Below are positions 9,583-19,259 of a stretch of DNA of 39,108 nucleotides, piece after piece (within the stretch, counting starts at the first letter, position 1; each line of letters begins with the position of its first letter). The notes below the pieces were generated by a model. It made no database searches. It had not been told where the DNA came from and saw only the letters and a list, made by a program, of their open reading frames with translations. The DNA comes from Verrucomicrobiota bacterium. GTDB taxonomy: Bacteria; Verrucomicrobiota; Verrucomicrobiia; Limisphaerales; UBA1096. The stretch is from assembly GCA_030747605.1 (NCBI GenBank), contig JASLKL010000005.1:1-39108 (forward strand), written 5' to 3'. The translations under genes were made by a program, and so were the position numbers.

Positions 9583-10800
9583 TCATAATGAATTTATGTT
9601 TTGATAACGCGAACGATATTCCTTGGGCACCATACCAGTTTCTCTTTTAAAAAATCGAGAAAGTTCCTCCGGACTACCAAACTTCATGTCCCTCGCAATC
9701 TGACTGATCTTTTCATTAGAGTTCTTTAGTAAAGCCTGAAGCTTTGCCAACCGCACACGCTTAATTTCCTCCTTCGGAGTATGTCCCATCTGTTGGACGA
9801 AGTGCTTATTAAAGCCTGAAAGGGAAAGCGGACTTCGAGCCGCCACTTCTGACACATGTATAGGATAAACTGGAGCAACAGCTCGAATATATTGGACCGC
9901 TTGAGTGACCACAAGGTCGTCAATAGCAAAAGTATTAGTGGATTCTCGGGCAACTATATCGCGGATGGGCATAGTAACTAAATGATCATTCTTAACAGAC
10001 TTCCCATTCATCATGGTAGAAAGAAGACGCGCCGCTTCATATCCAACGCTTTCTCCTGGATAGGCCACGCTAGATAATGGCGGAGTTGATATTTGACAGA
10101 ATACTTCATCAGCATTAGTTCCCATTACGGCGATTTCTTCTGGAACTAAAATACCGACTTCGTTGCAAATACGTATAATATTACTACCGAGCATATCATC
10201 TTTTGCAAAAATCCCAACTGGCTTAGGTAGTCGAATTAGTTCTTCTACAATCCGCTCATGCATCTTTACCCAACGGCCATCCCATGGGAGATGATCTGGC
10301 TCAATCTGCACTTTAATACAATCAAATCCCGCTGAGCGTATTTGCTGTTCAAAAGCTTCCCCTCTTTCAATAGAATAATTCCGAGAAGGATCTCCCCAAT
10401 AAGAAAAATTCTTCAATCCAAGTGTAAGCATATGCTGAGCAGCTTGTTTTCCTATTTCAAAATTATTTGGAATTACAGTAGGGAATCCTTTTCCAAGACA
10501 CTCAGCGCTTAGATTAACTACTGGTATTTTACACTGTTTAAAAATTTTAGCTTCTTCTACTGAGTATCTAAACAATATCAAACCATCCCCTCTCCAATTC
10601 TCATCAATCAACACGGGCGCCATTTCATTAGTGGAATCGACAAGAGTCTGTATTTGCCATTGCTCATTGTTTCGAATGAAATCAACAATCCCACGAAATA
10701 TAGGCCGTGTAAAAGAAGCCCAAGAAGGAACACGAATACCCACTACGGGCATATTCCTGCTCGCCCCAGGCTTAACAGTATGTTGATTGGATTGAATCAT
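9583..10800 (-). CDS. XylR-type transcriptional regulator (LacI-like sensor domain + AraC HTH)
   Basis: N-terminal periplasmic-binding-like domain (VVGIRVPSWASFTRPIFRGIVDF, AIMGTNADEVFCQISTPPLSSVAYPGESVGYEAARLL); C-terminal AraC HTH (LSGFNKHFVQQMGHTPKEEIKRVRLAKLQALLKNSNEKISQIARDMKFGSPEELSRFFKRETGMVPKEYRSR). Confidence 0.93.
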   Translation of the reverse strand: MIQSNQHTVKPGASRNMPVVGIRVPSWASFTRPIFRGIVDFIRNNEQWQIQTLVDSTNEMAPVLIDENWRGDGLILFRYSVEEAKIFKQCKIPVVNLSAECLGKGFPTVIPNNFEIGKQAAQHMLTLGLKNFSYWGDPSRNYSIERGEAFEQQIRSAGFDCIKVQIEPDHLPWDGRWVKMHERIVEELIRLPKPVGIFAKDDMLGSNIIRICNEVGILVPEEIAVMGTNADEVFCQISTPPLSSVAYPGESVGYEAARLLSTMMNGKSVKNDHLVTMPIRDIVARESTNTFAIDDLVVTQAVQYIRAVAPVYPIHVSEVAARSPLSLSGFNKHFVQQMGHTPKEEIKRVRLAKLQALLKNSNEKISQIARDMKFGSPEELSRFFKRETGMVPKEYRSRYQNINSL

Positions 10801-10968
10801 TTTCCGGAAAATGTCTGGTTAAATGAGAAAATTAAGGAACTCTTAAATCAATATTCATAATAATAAATAGATTTTAAATTAATAATCGCGATCTCGTGAA
10901 TCAACAAATTCTGGTGGTTTTTGCATTTCACACCCGAATGTCAAGTATCGAAAAGGGAGAATTAAAAA

Positions 10969-12990
10969 CTACTCCTTTATATTAACCGGACGATTGTTCC
11001 TCTTACTTAACAAACGCTTTATTTCTCCCCTATCAATCGCACCATCCTCAAGAATCAAAATTTGTTGTCTCCTTTTAATATTTAAGTGTTCTCTCTTTTC
11101 AGACAACCACATGCTCATTGCTTCCTTTGATTTACGATCAAGCTCACTATTCCTAGATAAATAATCATACTCAAAATTGGCATATGACTTCTGAGATTTT
11201 AAACTTTTATAAGCTATATAACGCACTACACCATAAGGATCATCCAAAAGCGTTATAAGATAAGGAGGCAACCAACCAGTTCCAGATGCAATCTTTGCAG
11301 GCTCCCATCCGCCATGCCAAGCCGCTATTGCGCGCTGAGCTGCATCACCTTTCAACAACCAAAGGATCCATGCAGAAATATTTTTCTGATCATCTGTAAG
11401 TGGGAATATTTCATGATTATATCTCACACTTAACTGCTTCTGAGTCCATTCTAAAGTTTTGTCCAAGTGGCAGAGGTTACACGCATTCGGAACACCATGC
11501 TCTATACTTCTAAATGCAGAAGGTGATTGAATTTGATGGCTCCTTAAAGCTCCAAGCAAAGCATAGCTTGTGTGGGGCATATGACAATTAATACAGCTAC
11601 TACCAGAAGAATCTGCTTCATGATGAGTATGTAACTTTATTTCCGTGGTATACTTATCCTCTTTGTGACATTGAACACACGACTGATTGCCTACCATATC
11701 CTGCCTTAGCTGATCTTTTGGTTCACTATGGTGCATGGAATGACAATCTAGACATGAAATATTATTAATTCCTTCTTTTTCATTAGTATAGCATGCACTA
11801 ACCCGCATAGCTGTGAACTCTCGACCACCGGCTAATATAGTCCCATCATCCCACCATCGCTCTCGAAAGAACTCCCTATTTTTCTTCAGCTCATCGAAAT
11901 TTATTTTACTACCAGATGATTCAGGATGTTGAATAAAGTATCTATAATCGTGAATATTATTACCCGGCCGATACATAGGCCCATTCCGAGCATACTCCAT
12001 TCCAACTTCTGCATCTTTATAGATATAAACCCCATGACACTGACCGCATATTTGGCTGGAAAGTTTATGATCAAGTTTGGCAGGATTTTTTATATGCTCA
12101 GCAGTTATTGATTTATCATCAAAATGTTTAGCATACCTAGCAATTGGAGATTGATAATATTTTACATGCTCTTCAGCCGCTCCATGACATGATTCACAAG
12201 AAATGCCGAATTCAGCTACTTTCGTTTCAAATTTATTGCTTCCCTTAAGCCCAGGATTCCCATTTGTACTATGACACTTGATACAATGATGGTTCCATTG
12301 TGAAATCATTCGTTTACTAGAAGGCGCCCTCATGAAGGCATCTTCTCTTGGTATCCACTTATCCTCCTTAGGCAAATATACTAACGGTAATGTCTGCAAT
12401 AAATTTCCATATTTTGATTCATTAATACGATCTACCTGATTTGATACGGATCCATCAATCCAATATGTTTGGTAATGATGAGAACCCGTGGTCATGACCA
12501 CCCTCTTTTCAACTCTGGGAACAGTCCTCAAATCAAGCATAGCAAGAACATCATTTGTCCTAATCTGATAAGTATAATCATTGATTCTTCTCCCAGTTTC
12601 AACGGTCTTCATAATAATCTCAGGATCTGGAACTTTTGCCCAATATTGATCATTTTTTTTGAAGATCTGATATTTTAAGCCTCTGGAATCTATTTCTGAG
12701 CCATCAAACCTGCCCATTACCGAATGATCGCCTGCAACCTGCGTCATGGTTCGATGATAAGTACCATACCAACTAGCATATTCAGATGGATGGCATGACC
12801 GACAATTATCTGAAGATATATAACCTTTTGTTTGTTCCTTATTTGGAATCTTAGATTTGAGAGCAACCCGATCTAAATCTTTTTTGGATAAATATTTCCA
12901 ATAGAAAAACGTGGAAAAGGCAGAGAAAACAATCAGTAAAACAATAAAAATCCTCCCGTTAATCCTTAGGGAATTTTCAGTTTTGACCAT
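10969..12990 (-). CDS. Membrane-anchored multiheme c-type cytochrome with eight CXXCH motifs
   Basis: N-terminal TM anchor; CRSCH, CIKCH, CESCH, CGQCH, CLDCH, CVQCH, CINCH, CNLCH; CXXCH-free C-terminal extension. Confidence 0.92.
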   Translation of the reverse strand: MVKTENSLRINGRIFIVLLIVFSAFSTFFYWKYLSKKDLDRVALKSKIPNKEQTKGYISSDNCRSCHPSEYASWYGTYHRTMTQVAGDHSVMGRFDGSEIDSRGLKYQIFKKNDQYWAKVPDPEIIMKTVETGRRINDYTYQIRTNDVLAMLDLRTVPRVEKRVVMTTGSHHYQTYWIDGSVSNQVDRINESKYGNLLQTLPLVYLPKEDKWIPREDAFMRAPSSKRMISQWNHHCIKCHSTNGNPGLKGSNKFETKVAEFGISCESCHGAAEEHVKYYQSPIARYAKHFDDKSITAEHIKNPAKLDHKLSSQICGQCHGVYIYKDAEVGMEYARNGPMYRPGNNIHDYRYFIQHPESSGSKINFDELKKNREFFRERWWDDGTILAGGREFTAMRVSACYTNEKEGINNISCLDCHSMHHSEPKDQLRQDMVGNQSCVQCHKEDKYTTEIKLHTHHEADSSGSSCINCHMPHTSYALLGALRSHQIQSPSAFRSIEHGVPNACNLCHLDKTLEWTQKQLSVRYNHEIFPLTDDQKNISAWILWLLKGDAAQRAIAAWHGGWEPAKIASGTGWLPPYLITLLDDPYGVVRYIAYKSLKSQKSYANFEYDYLSRNSELDRKSKEAMSMWLSEKREHLNIKRRQQILILEDGAIDRGEIKRLLSKRNNRPVNIKE

Positions 12991-13028
12991 AACACGACTA
13001 TTAGTTGTTTTATTTAGTTACAAGAGCA

Positions 13029-13895
13029 TTAGATACCGATACTTGGCAACACAAGATGACTAATCCAATTTCTGACTTCAATTGTTCTAATTGAATCATC
13101 TGCGATATCAGCTTTAACCTTAAGCTCAGATGCAATATCAGACCTAGAAGGCTCATTATGCAACAGCTCTAATTGATCAATATAGGCCAAACCTTCATGC
13201 TCACTCTTAAAAAAATTAAGTTTTATTAATTTTTCCATACGACAAAACATCAATCTTGCCATTTCATGAAGATCATATTCCGGATGATACTGCACCGCCC
13301 AGAATTCTGAATTCTTATAACTTACTGCAACTGACTGCACAGAAGTAAATTCATTACCTGAAAGCCGTATTCCTTCATCAGGTAAAACTGTGATCTCATC
13401 ATCATGACTGGTAAATGCATCAAAAATTTCTTGTTTTCCGATATATAAAGGATGACTCGATCCTTCACTCGTTAATTGAATATCCCGAGCAATTCCCATT
13501 TCCCGACCCTTAGGATTTAATTCCACTTTACCACCAGCAGCCACTACTGCAATTTGAGCTGCCCAACAGCTTCCAAAAGCGGGCACTCCATACCGAAAAC
13601 ATTCTCTCGCAAATTCAATTTGAATCTCTACATCCGGTTTTCCTGAATAAATACAGGAACTACATCCAGTCCAAGCAATACCATGATAATTTTGAATCGC
13701 TTCACCTGAAGGCAGATTAACACCCGGATCAGCAGGAAAAATAATGTCACACTGGCTAGGAACAGGTGAACATTTAATAAGCATTTTCTTGTACAGATCA
13801 GCCGCCAAACTTGCTCCACCTGACTGTAATTGATCACGAGCTTCTCTTGTATAACCATCAATAATTAAAAATTTTAGTGGTTTTGCCTCTGCCAT
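13029..13895 (-). CDS. Class I glutamine amidotransferase-like protein
   Basis: Nucleophile region VPAFGSCWAAQIAVVAAGG and FWAVQYHPEYD catalytic His/Glu motif; GMP synthase-like GATase domain. Confidence 0.85.
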   Translation of the reverse strand: MAEAKPLKFLIIDGYTREARDQLQSGGASLAADLYKKMLIKCSPVPSQCDIIFPADPGVNLPSGEAIQNYHGIAWTGCSSCIYSGKPDVEIQIEFARECFRYGVPAFGSCWAAQIAVVAAGGKVELNPKGREMGIARDIQLTSEGSSHPLYIGKQEIFDAFTSHDDEITVLPDEGIRLSGNEFTSVQSVAVSYKNSEFWAVQYHPEYDLHEMARLMFCRMEKLIKLNFFKSEHEGLAYIDQLELLHNEPSRSDIASELKVKADIADDSIRTIEVRNWISHLVLPSIGI

Positions 13896-13914
13896 AACTT
13901 GATAAATTAAGTTC

Positions 13915-15042
13915 TTATCTCTCTTTCAAACCACCTACTATTTCTTCAATTTTATTTAACAATTCTAACACGTCCTCTTTATAAACATCCCCTATCGTGC
14001 CAATTCTAAAGCAATTTGCATTTGATACTTTCCCAGGATAAATCACAAAGCCACGCCCTTTCAATGCATCGTAAAAATTTTGAAAATCAAACCCTTCCAA
14101 ATCAGGGTAATGAAACGAAGTAATAATTGGCGATTGAAATTCATCATTAATTAAAGTTTTAAATCCAAGGGAACGCATACCTTCGACTAGTGACTTTTGA
14201 TTACTTAAATAGCGATTATGCCTCGCCTGCACACCACCTTCGGCATCTAGTTCATCTAATGCACAGGCAAATGCATTTACTACATGAGTAGGGGAAGTAA
14301 ACCTCCACTTCCCACCTTTTGCTTCCATTTCCCGCCATTGATCATAAAGATCGAGACTGTGTGAACGAGCTAATCCTTTAGTAGCTTCAAGTTCGGCACG
14401 ATCTGCAATAACAAAGCCGAACCCAGGAACGCCCTGTACACACTTGTTCGCAGAAGAGATCAGATAATGTGCACCAGTAGATTCCATGCTTATTGGTATA
14501 CCCCCAAACGAAGACATAGCATCAAGTATATATATACGGCCTAGACGACGTACAATTTCCCCAACAGCTTCCGCCGGATTAAGCATTCCGGTAGTAGTCT
14601 CACAATGAACCATAGCAATATGGGAAATAGTAGTATCTTCAATCAGCATTTGCTCCACTTGATTAAGATTAGTCAGTTCAGTCTCCAACTGGCTAAGCTC
14701 GATAGTTTCGATCCCAAGCATTCGAGATATAGTCGAAATTCGTGCACCATAAGCCCCATTATTAAGAACAAGAATCTTGCCGTCAGGAGGAATCACAGAA
14801 CCTACAACCGACTCTACTGCAAAAGTACCACTCCCTGGCATAAGTACCGCTGTGCAGGAACTAAGATTGACATCATCTCGAACAGCAAGACGAACTAGGC
14901 TAGTACGAATAGACTCAACAATATCATTATAATCAACATCCCAAGTTGAGTATTCCTGCATCATCGCCTCACGAACCGTTCTGGTCGTGGTAAGAGGACC
15001 AGGAGTCAACAGCAGATACTGAGTGTCTCTCTCTTTTACCAT
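13915..15042 (-). CDS. phnW: 2-aminoethylphosphonate--pyruvate transaminase
   Basis: LLLTPGPLTTTRTVREAMMQEYSTWDVDYNDIVESIR; LMPGSGTFAVESVVGS; HCETTTGMLNP; DAMSSFGGIP; SSANKCVQGVPGFGFVIA; all typical of PhnW. Confidence 0.95.
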   Translation of the reverse strand: MVKERDTQYLLLTPGPLTTTRTVREAMMQEYSTWDVDYNDIVESIRTSLVRLAVRDDVNLSSCTAVLMPGSGTFAVESVVGSVIPPDGKILVLNNGAYGARISTISRMLGIETIELSQLETELTNLNQVEQMLIEDTTISHIAMVHCETTTGMLNPAEAVGEIVRRLGRIYILDAMSSFGGIPISMESTGAHYLISSANKCVQGVPGFGFVIADRAELEATKGLARSHSLDLYDQWREMEAKGGKWRFTSPTHVVNAFACALDELDAEGGVQARHNRYLSNQKSLVEGMRSLGFKTLINDEFQSPIITSFHYPDLEGFDFQNFYDALKGRGFVIYPGKVSNANCFRIGTIGDVYKEDVLELLNKIEEIVGGLKER

Positions 15043-16484
15043 GGTAGAGAGAAGGTCTTGGTAGTTGTCATAAACTTCATTGCTTCTATAACTCCTTCCT
15101 TGATGCCCAAACCTGAATCCTTAACCCCTCCAAAAGGAGAGCACTCCATTCGAAAACCAGGTACTTGATTGACATTAACCGCCCCTGTTTTCAATTCCTT
15201 AACCACCTTGATCGCAGCTGCCATATCATTTGTAACCACTCCAGATGAAAGTCCAAAAGGAGAAGAATTTGCCAAGGCAATAGCATCATCAATATCACGA
15301 ACTGGCATAATAGGCGCAAGTGGCCCGAAAGACTCCTCACATACCATCTCAGCATCGCGTGGCACATTGGCAATAATTGTTGGTTCTAGCTGTGCCCCAT
15401 TTCTATTGCCTCCTAATAGAACTTTGGCCCCTGATTTGACTGCCTTTATTACGCGCTGCTCAAGCTCGATGGCAGCCGACTCATCAATAACAGTCCCCAT
15501 AAGGGTTCCTTCGTCAGCAGGGTCACCAACCTTAAATTCTGAAGCCTTAACCAAAAATTTGGCCGTAAACTGTTCTAGAACTTCTTCCTCAACCAAAATC
15601 CTCTTAACAGCAGTACAACGCTGACCGGAATTACGAAATGACCCCTCGGTAGCCAACGTCGCAGCTAAATCAAGATCAGCATCCCGAAGAACTATTAATG
15701 GAGCATTACCACCCAATTCCAAACAAAGCTTCTTATATCCAGCTATACTTGTGAGATGTTTGCCTGGCTCAGTGCCTCCGGTAAAAGTAACCAAATCAAC
15801 ACGAGCATCTTTCACAAGTGCCTCGGTTATAATTTTACGGTCACCAACAAAAGTACTTAGCATTGGCTTTGGCAGGCCAGCTTCATACAGCAACTCGGTA
15901 AGACGGATTGCTGTCAGCGGCGTCTTGCTTGATGGTTTTAGCAGTACCGGAACCCCAGCGGCTATGGCTGGAGCTAGTTTATGAGCCACCTGATTGAGAG
16001 GATGATTAAATGGCGTAATCGCAACTATCAAACTCAATGGTTCTCGCAGTGTGAAAATTTTTCGAGCTGGGCCATTCTTCGCTGCATCACAAGAAAAGAT
16101 ACTCTCGTCATCTCGTAACGCCTCTGCAGCAGCAAACTTAAAAACCTCCTGTGCTCGACCAACCTCATAGCGTGTCTCACGCATACAAAGACCTGCCTCA
16201 AGTCTAATTAAATTAGCAAACTCATCGGCATGCTTGGCCAACAAATCACGAGTACGCATGAGTATTTCATATCGCTCATTTTTAGTCGGCACCTGTTTAT
16301 TGCCTAATGCAGCCTTAATAGCCTGCTCAAGTTGATCGGAAGTGATTTTCGATAGAGTACCGGTAAGTGAACCATCCCAAGGATAACGAACCTCAAGTAT
16401 ATCATCCGACTTTACTGGCTCACCTGCTATATAACTGGACCAGGCAAGTGGCAGTCTCTCTGTAATTTCAGAATCTTGACTCAT
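15036..16484 (-). CDS. phnY: Phosphonoacetaldehyde dehydrogenase (ALDH superfamily)
   Basis: ALDH motifs (TPFNHPLNQVAHKLAPAIAAGVPVLLKPSSKTPLTA, LELGGNAPLIV, RNSGQRCTAVKRILVEE); overlaps phnW and phnA, matching known phnW-phnY-phnA pathway clusters. Confidence 0.9.
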   Translation of the reverse strand: MSQDSEITERLPLAWSSYIAGEPVKSDDILEVRYPWDGSLTGTLSKITSDQLEQAIKAALGNKQVPTKNERYEILMRTRDLLAKHADEFANLIRLEAGLCMRETRYEVGRAQEVFKFAAAEALRDDESIFSCDAAKNGPARKIFTLREPLSLIVAITPFNHPLNQVAHKLAPAIAAGVPVLLKPSSKTPLTAIRLTELLYEAGLPKPMLSTFVGDRKIITEALVKDARVDLVTFTGGTEPGKHLTSIAGYKKLCLELGGNAPLIVLRDADLDLAATLATEGSFRNSGQRCTAVKRILVEEEVLEQFTAKFLVKASEFKVGDPADEGTLMGTVIDESAAIELEQRVIKAVKSGAKVLLGGNRNGAQLEPTIIANVPRDAEMVCEESFGPLAPIMPVRDIDDAIALANSSPFGLSSGVVTNDMAAAIKVVKELKTGAVNVNQVPGFRMECSPFGGVKDSGLGIKEGVIEAMKFMTTTKTFSLPW

Positions 16485-17707
16485 GACTTAATCCCATTGC
16501 AAACAAAGTCAAATATATCAAAGTTTCTTGGATCACCTTTAGCGAGAGCCTCATACTTATTATTAAGCGGTTTCGAAACAAGAAAAGGCACCATTTCCTC
16601 ATAACGACCACCATGTGAACGAAGCGTGCCTTCAAGTTTTCCAAGGTCGTGATGTTCAGGCGTTCGGCCAACAACCCAATCCCGTTCTGAGAGAACAAAA
16701 AGATCTCCAATTCGATCACCTGGCAATTCGAGTTTAACAATGGCGGCATCCTTTGAGTACACCTCTGCAACTCCATCAAGTGCAGCTATCCAGTCAGCTA
16801 CTTTTTGAACATCAATACCATCTGGAAGGTAAATCGTAACCGCAGAGCCAAGTGCACCATGGTGCACAACATAAGGATCAGTGATCGGACATATTACACG
16901 GATCCCATCACCAAATTCTCGAGTCAAATCCGTTTCAAGAAAAATCACATTTGGTTCACCATCACTATTACACTTGGCATTCATTCCATGATCGGCAGTG
17001 ACACCAACAACAGCATTAAGGTCAAGTAACTTGCCAATTTCCACATCAATTAAACGATAGAACTCGCGCGATTCTGGGGCTTCAGGTGCATACTTATGCT
17101 GCATATAATCAGTAAGTGATAAATACAAAAAGTCAGCACGGCCAGAAGCCAATAGTTCCACACCAACCCTTAACACATAAAGGCTAGCATCTGCTGAATA
17201 GATTACTGGTTTTGGTCCAACAAGAGACTCAACATTATCAATACCATTTAATTCAAGACTTACCTCGTCAGCTTTTTCAGCCGAAATTGATATGCCATCC
17301 ATACCTTTCGAAAGCAATTCACGAAGCTTATCCTTGGCCGTCACCATCGCAACCTTACGACCAGCCAGCGAAGCAGCAGCTAGAATGGTATCATTACGTA
17401 AGAAACGTGATGAATTAGTCATCAATTCTTCACCACTTTCAGGATCAATAATATAATTACCCCCTATTCCTGTTTCAGATGGAGGTGTGCCAGTCACTAT
17501 TGAGCAATTGTTTACGTTAGTAAAAGAAGGGAGAGCCCCGCGGGCCAATCCATAATATCCATCAGACGCTAATCTAGCTAAATTAGGTAATTCACCGTGC
17601 GCAAATCCCAAGCTAATATATTCATTAGCCCAACCATCAGCACAAATAACAACCACCGGAATATTGGGTAACGTATAACTGTTTTGATTTAATGAAATAG
17701 TAGACAA
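16481..17707 (-). CDS. phnA: Phosphonoacetate hydrolase
   Basis: SYTLPNIPVVVICADGWANEYI, LPSFTNVNNCSIVTGTPPSETGIGGNYIID, GVTADHGMNAK, LSERDWVVGRTPEHHDL...LRSHGGRYEEMVPFLVSKPL (alkaline phosphatase superfamily, PhnA type). TTG start at 17707 preceded by GGAG; the ORF track starts at an ATG at 17749. Confidence 0.93.
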   Translation of the reverse strand: MSTISLNQNSYTLPNIPVVVICADGWANEYISLGFAHGELPNLARLASDGYYGLARGALPSFTNVNNCSIVTGTPPSETGIGGNYIIDPESGEELMTNSSRFLRNDTILAAASLAGRKVAMVTAKDKLRELLSKGMDGISISAEKADEVSLELNGIDNVESLVGPKPVIYSADASLYVLRVGVELLASGRADFLYLSLTDYMQHKYAPEAPESREFYRLIDVEIGKLLDLNAVVGVTADHGMNAKCNSDGEPNVIFLETDLTREFGDGIRVICPITDPYVVHHGALGSAVTIYLPDGIDVQKVADWIAALDGVAEVYSKDAAIVKLELPGDRIGDLFVLSERDWVVGRTPEHHDLGKLEGTLRSHGGRYEEMVPFLVSKPLNNKYEALAKGDPRNFDIFDFVCNGIKS

Positions 17708-17738
17708 AATTATTTTCTCCAAAATGAAACATGCAACC

Positions 17739-17759
17739 AGTGTACACATTTAGTGTACA
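17739..17759. promoter_or_regulatory. Direct repeat AGTGTACA-n5-AGTGTACA upstream of phnA, candidate operator
   Basis: Two exact AGTGTACA copies (17739-17746 and 17752-17759), 13 nt apart, upstream of the preferred phnA start. Confidence 0.45.
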
Positions 17760-17806
17760 ACTGATAAAACTGAAAAACTTTTTAGACTAAACTCTAGAAA
17801 TCCAAA

Positions 17807-18664
17807 CTAAAAAGGCAAACCAGTATACCAATGGATGCTAGTCATATAATCCCTTCCTCCACCTTGTTGCGCACTTTTGCCGCAATCCTTTGTATATTTG
17901 ATCGGGCTAACATGACCATCAGCCCATAACGTCTGACAGGAAGCCCCGTAAGGCTTGCCGCTACCATGCCTAAACCACTCTGACACCCAATCTACATCTG
18001 GATAAAGCGGGGCAAGACTATACTTCCACTGAGTTAGATTTTCTGCCGCTCCATTAGCTGCAAGCGTATCACTGGGTCCTCCATCCATTTTTTGTTCACC
18101 AGCATCCTGTACTATTATCGTCTGATTTGGATCAATTAGTTCATTACGCCTTCTTGGTCGATTGCCATTTGTCCCCCTTTTTAGAACCTGACTAAAAAAT
18201 CGTCCATTAATCCCATAAGAAGCATCAACCCAAAAGCTTGCTCCATACTTGATCCCATCCTCCCTCCATTCGTCAGAAGTCTTGGCAGCAGGACAACGAA
18301 AGAGAGGTATCGATCTTCCAACGTATTCATAGTAAGCCAGACCCCAATAAGCCTCGCCACTATTTGGATCTGCTATCAATTTACGAGCAGCCTTCATTCT
18401 TGGATTCATATACCACTTCCCATGATTCGGCGGAGTACCATCTGGTCTATGATGCATAAATCCATCATTATCATCCTCATACATCCTGAATGCCAAATCA
18501 ATTTGCTTCAAGCTACTGGTGCAAACTGCCTGCTTACCTTTTTCCTTGGCCCCCGCCAAAGCAGGCAACAGCATTGAAGCCAAAATAGCTATTATAGCAA
18601 TTACGACCAGAAGCTCTATTAGAGTGAACCCTTTCATTACATTAAGTTTTTTTGTCGTTTTCAT
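17807..18664 (-). CDS. Type II secretion/type IV pilin-like pseudopilin ([26 protein letters not shown])
   Basis: Canonical prepilin cleavage/methylation N-terminus and C-terminal [10 protein letters not shown]. Start taken at the internal ATG just after the preceding stop; ORF track extends to 18688. Confidence 0.9.
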   Translation of the reverse strand: MKTTKKLNVMKGFTLIELLVVIAIIAILASMLLPALAGAKEKGKQAVCTSSLKQIDLAFRMYEDDNDGFMHHRPDGTPPNHGKWYMNPRMKAARKLIADPNSGEAYWGLAYYEYVGRSIPLFRCPAAKTSDEWREDGIKYGASFWVDASYGINGRFFSQVLKRGTNGNRPRRRNELIDPNQTIIVQDAGEQKMDGGPSDTLAANGAAENLTQWKYSLAPLYPDVDWVSEWFRHGSGKPYGASCQTLWADGHVSPIKYTKDCGKSAQQGGGRDYMTSIHWYTGLPF

Positions 18665-18665
18665 T

Positions 18666-19259
18666 TTACTGTTTAAGAATTTTTTCAATATTCAAAACAC
18701 TATTCTTTGAGATCACATTCCCCATTGAATCACTCAAAGAGTCTTGATTAAGCATAGACTCAACCACATTTACCACCGAATTCCCCTGAAAATCCAAAAT
18801 ATTTTTCTCTGCACCATTTTTCAAAAGCAATTTAGTAATACCCTTATCCCCATTCCTCACTGCATAATGCAACGGAGTGGCACCAACCTTGTTGGTGGAA
18901 TTTACTTTAACTCCCATATTAATAAGTTCCTCAGCAAATCTCTCACGGGAAAAAGTTGCTGCCTTATGTAATGCAGTGTTGCCTTGAATATCCCTAACCT
19001 GAGTACTAGCCCCACGCTCCATGAGCAAATCGAAACCCTTTTGAGAACCAGAACCTATAACGTGAAAAAGCGCAGTCTCACCAGCTGGATCAGCATGATC
19101 AATTTGCGTGCCAGCATCTAAACTTTTAACCAAACTTTGCAAATCACCAAACTTTGCAGCTCTTATAACATCATCAGGGTCATGACAACCAGCTACTCCT
19201 AAGCACAGCGAAAAGAGTAAAATATAATGAAATAAAATTATGAAATACTTATTTACCAA
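18666..19259 (-). CDS. Ankyrin-repeat lipoprotein
   Basis: Lipobox LGVAGC after a hydrophobic N-terminus; ankyrin repeats ([74 protein letters not shown]). TTG start at 19259 gives a clean signal peptide. Confidence 0.82.
   Translation of the reverse strand: MVNKYFIILFHYILLFSLCLGVAGCHDPDDVIRAAKFGDLQSLVKSLDAGTQIDHADPAGETALFHVIGSGSQKGFDLLMERGASTQVRDIQGNTALHKAATFSRERFAEELINMGVKVNSTNKVGATPLHYAVRNGDKGITKLLLKNGAEKNILDFQGNSVVNVVESMLNQDSLSDSMGNVISKNSVLNIEKILKQ

Noticed and set aside
17730-17780. Possible Pho box upstream of phnA (ctgataaaactgaaaaac)
   Set aside because: The repeat period is about 9 nt and the half-sites do not match the 11-nt-spaced CTGTCAT-type consensus.
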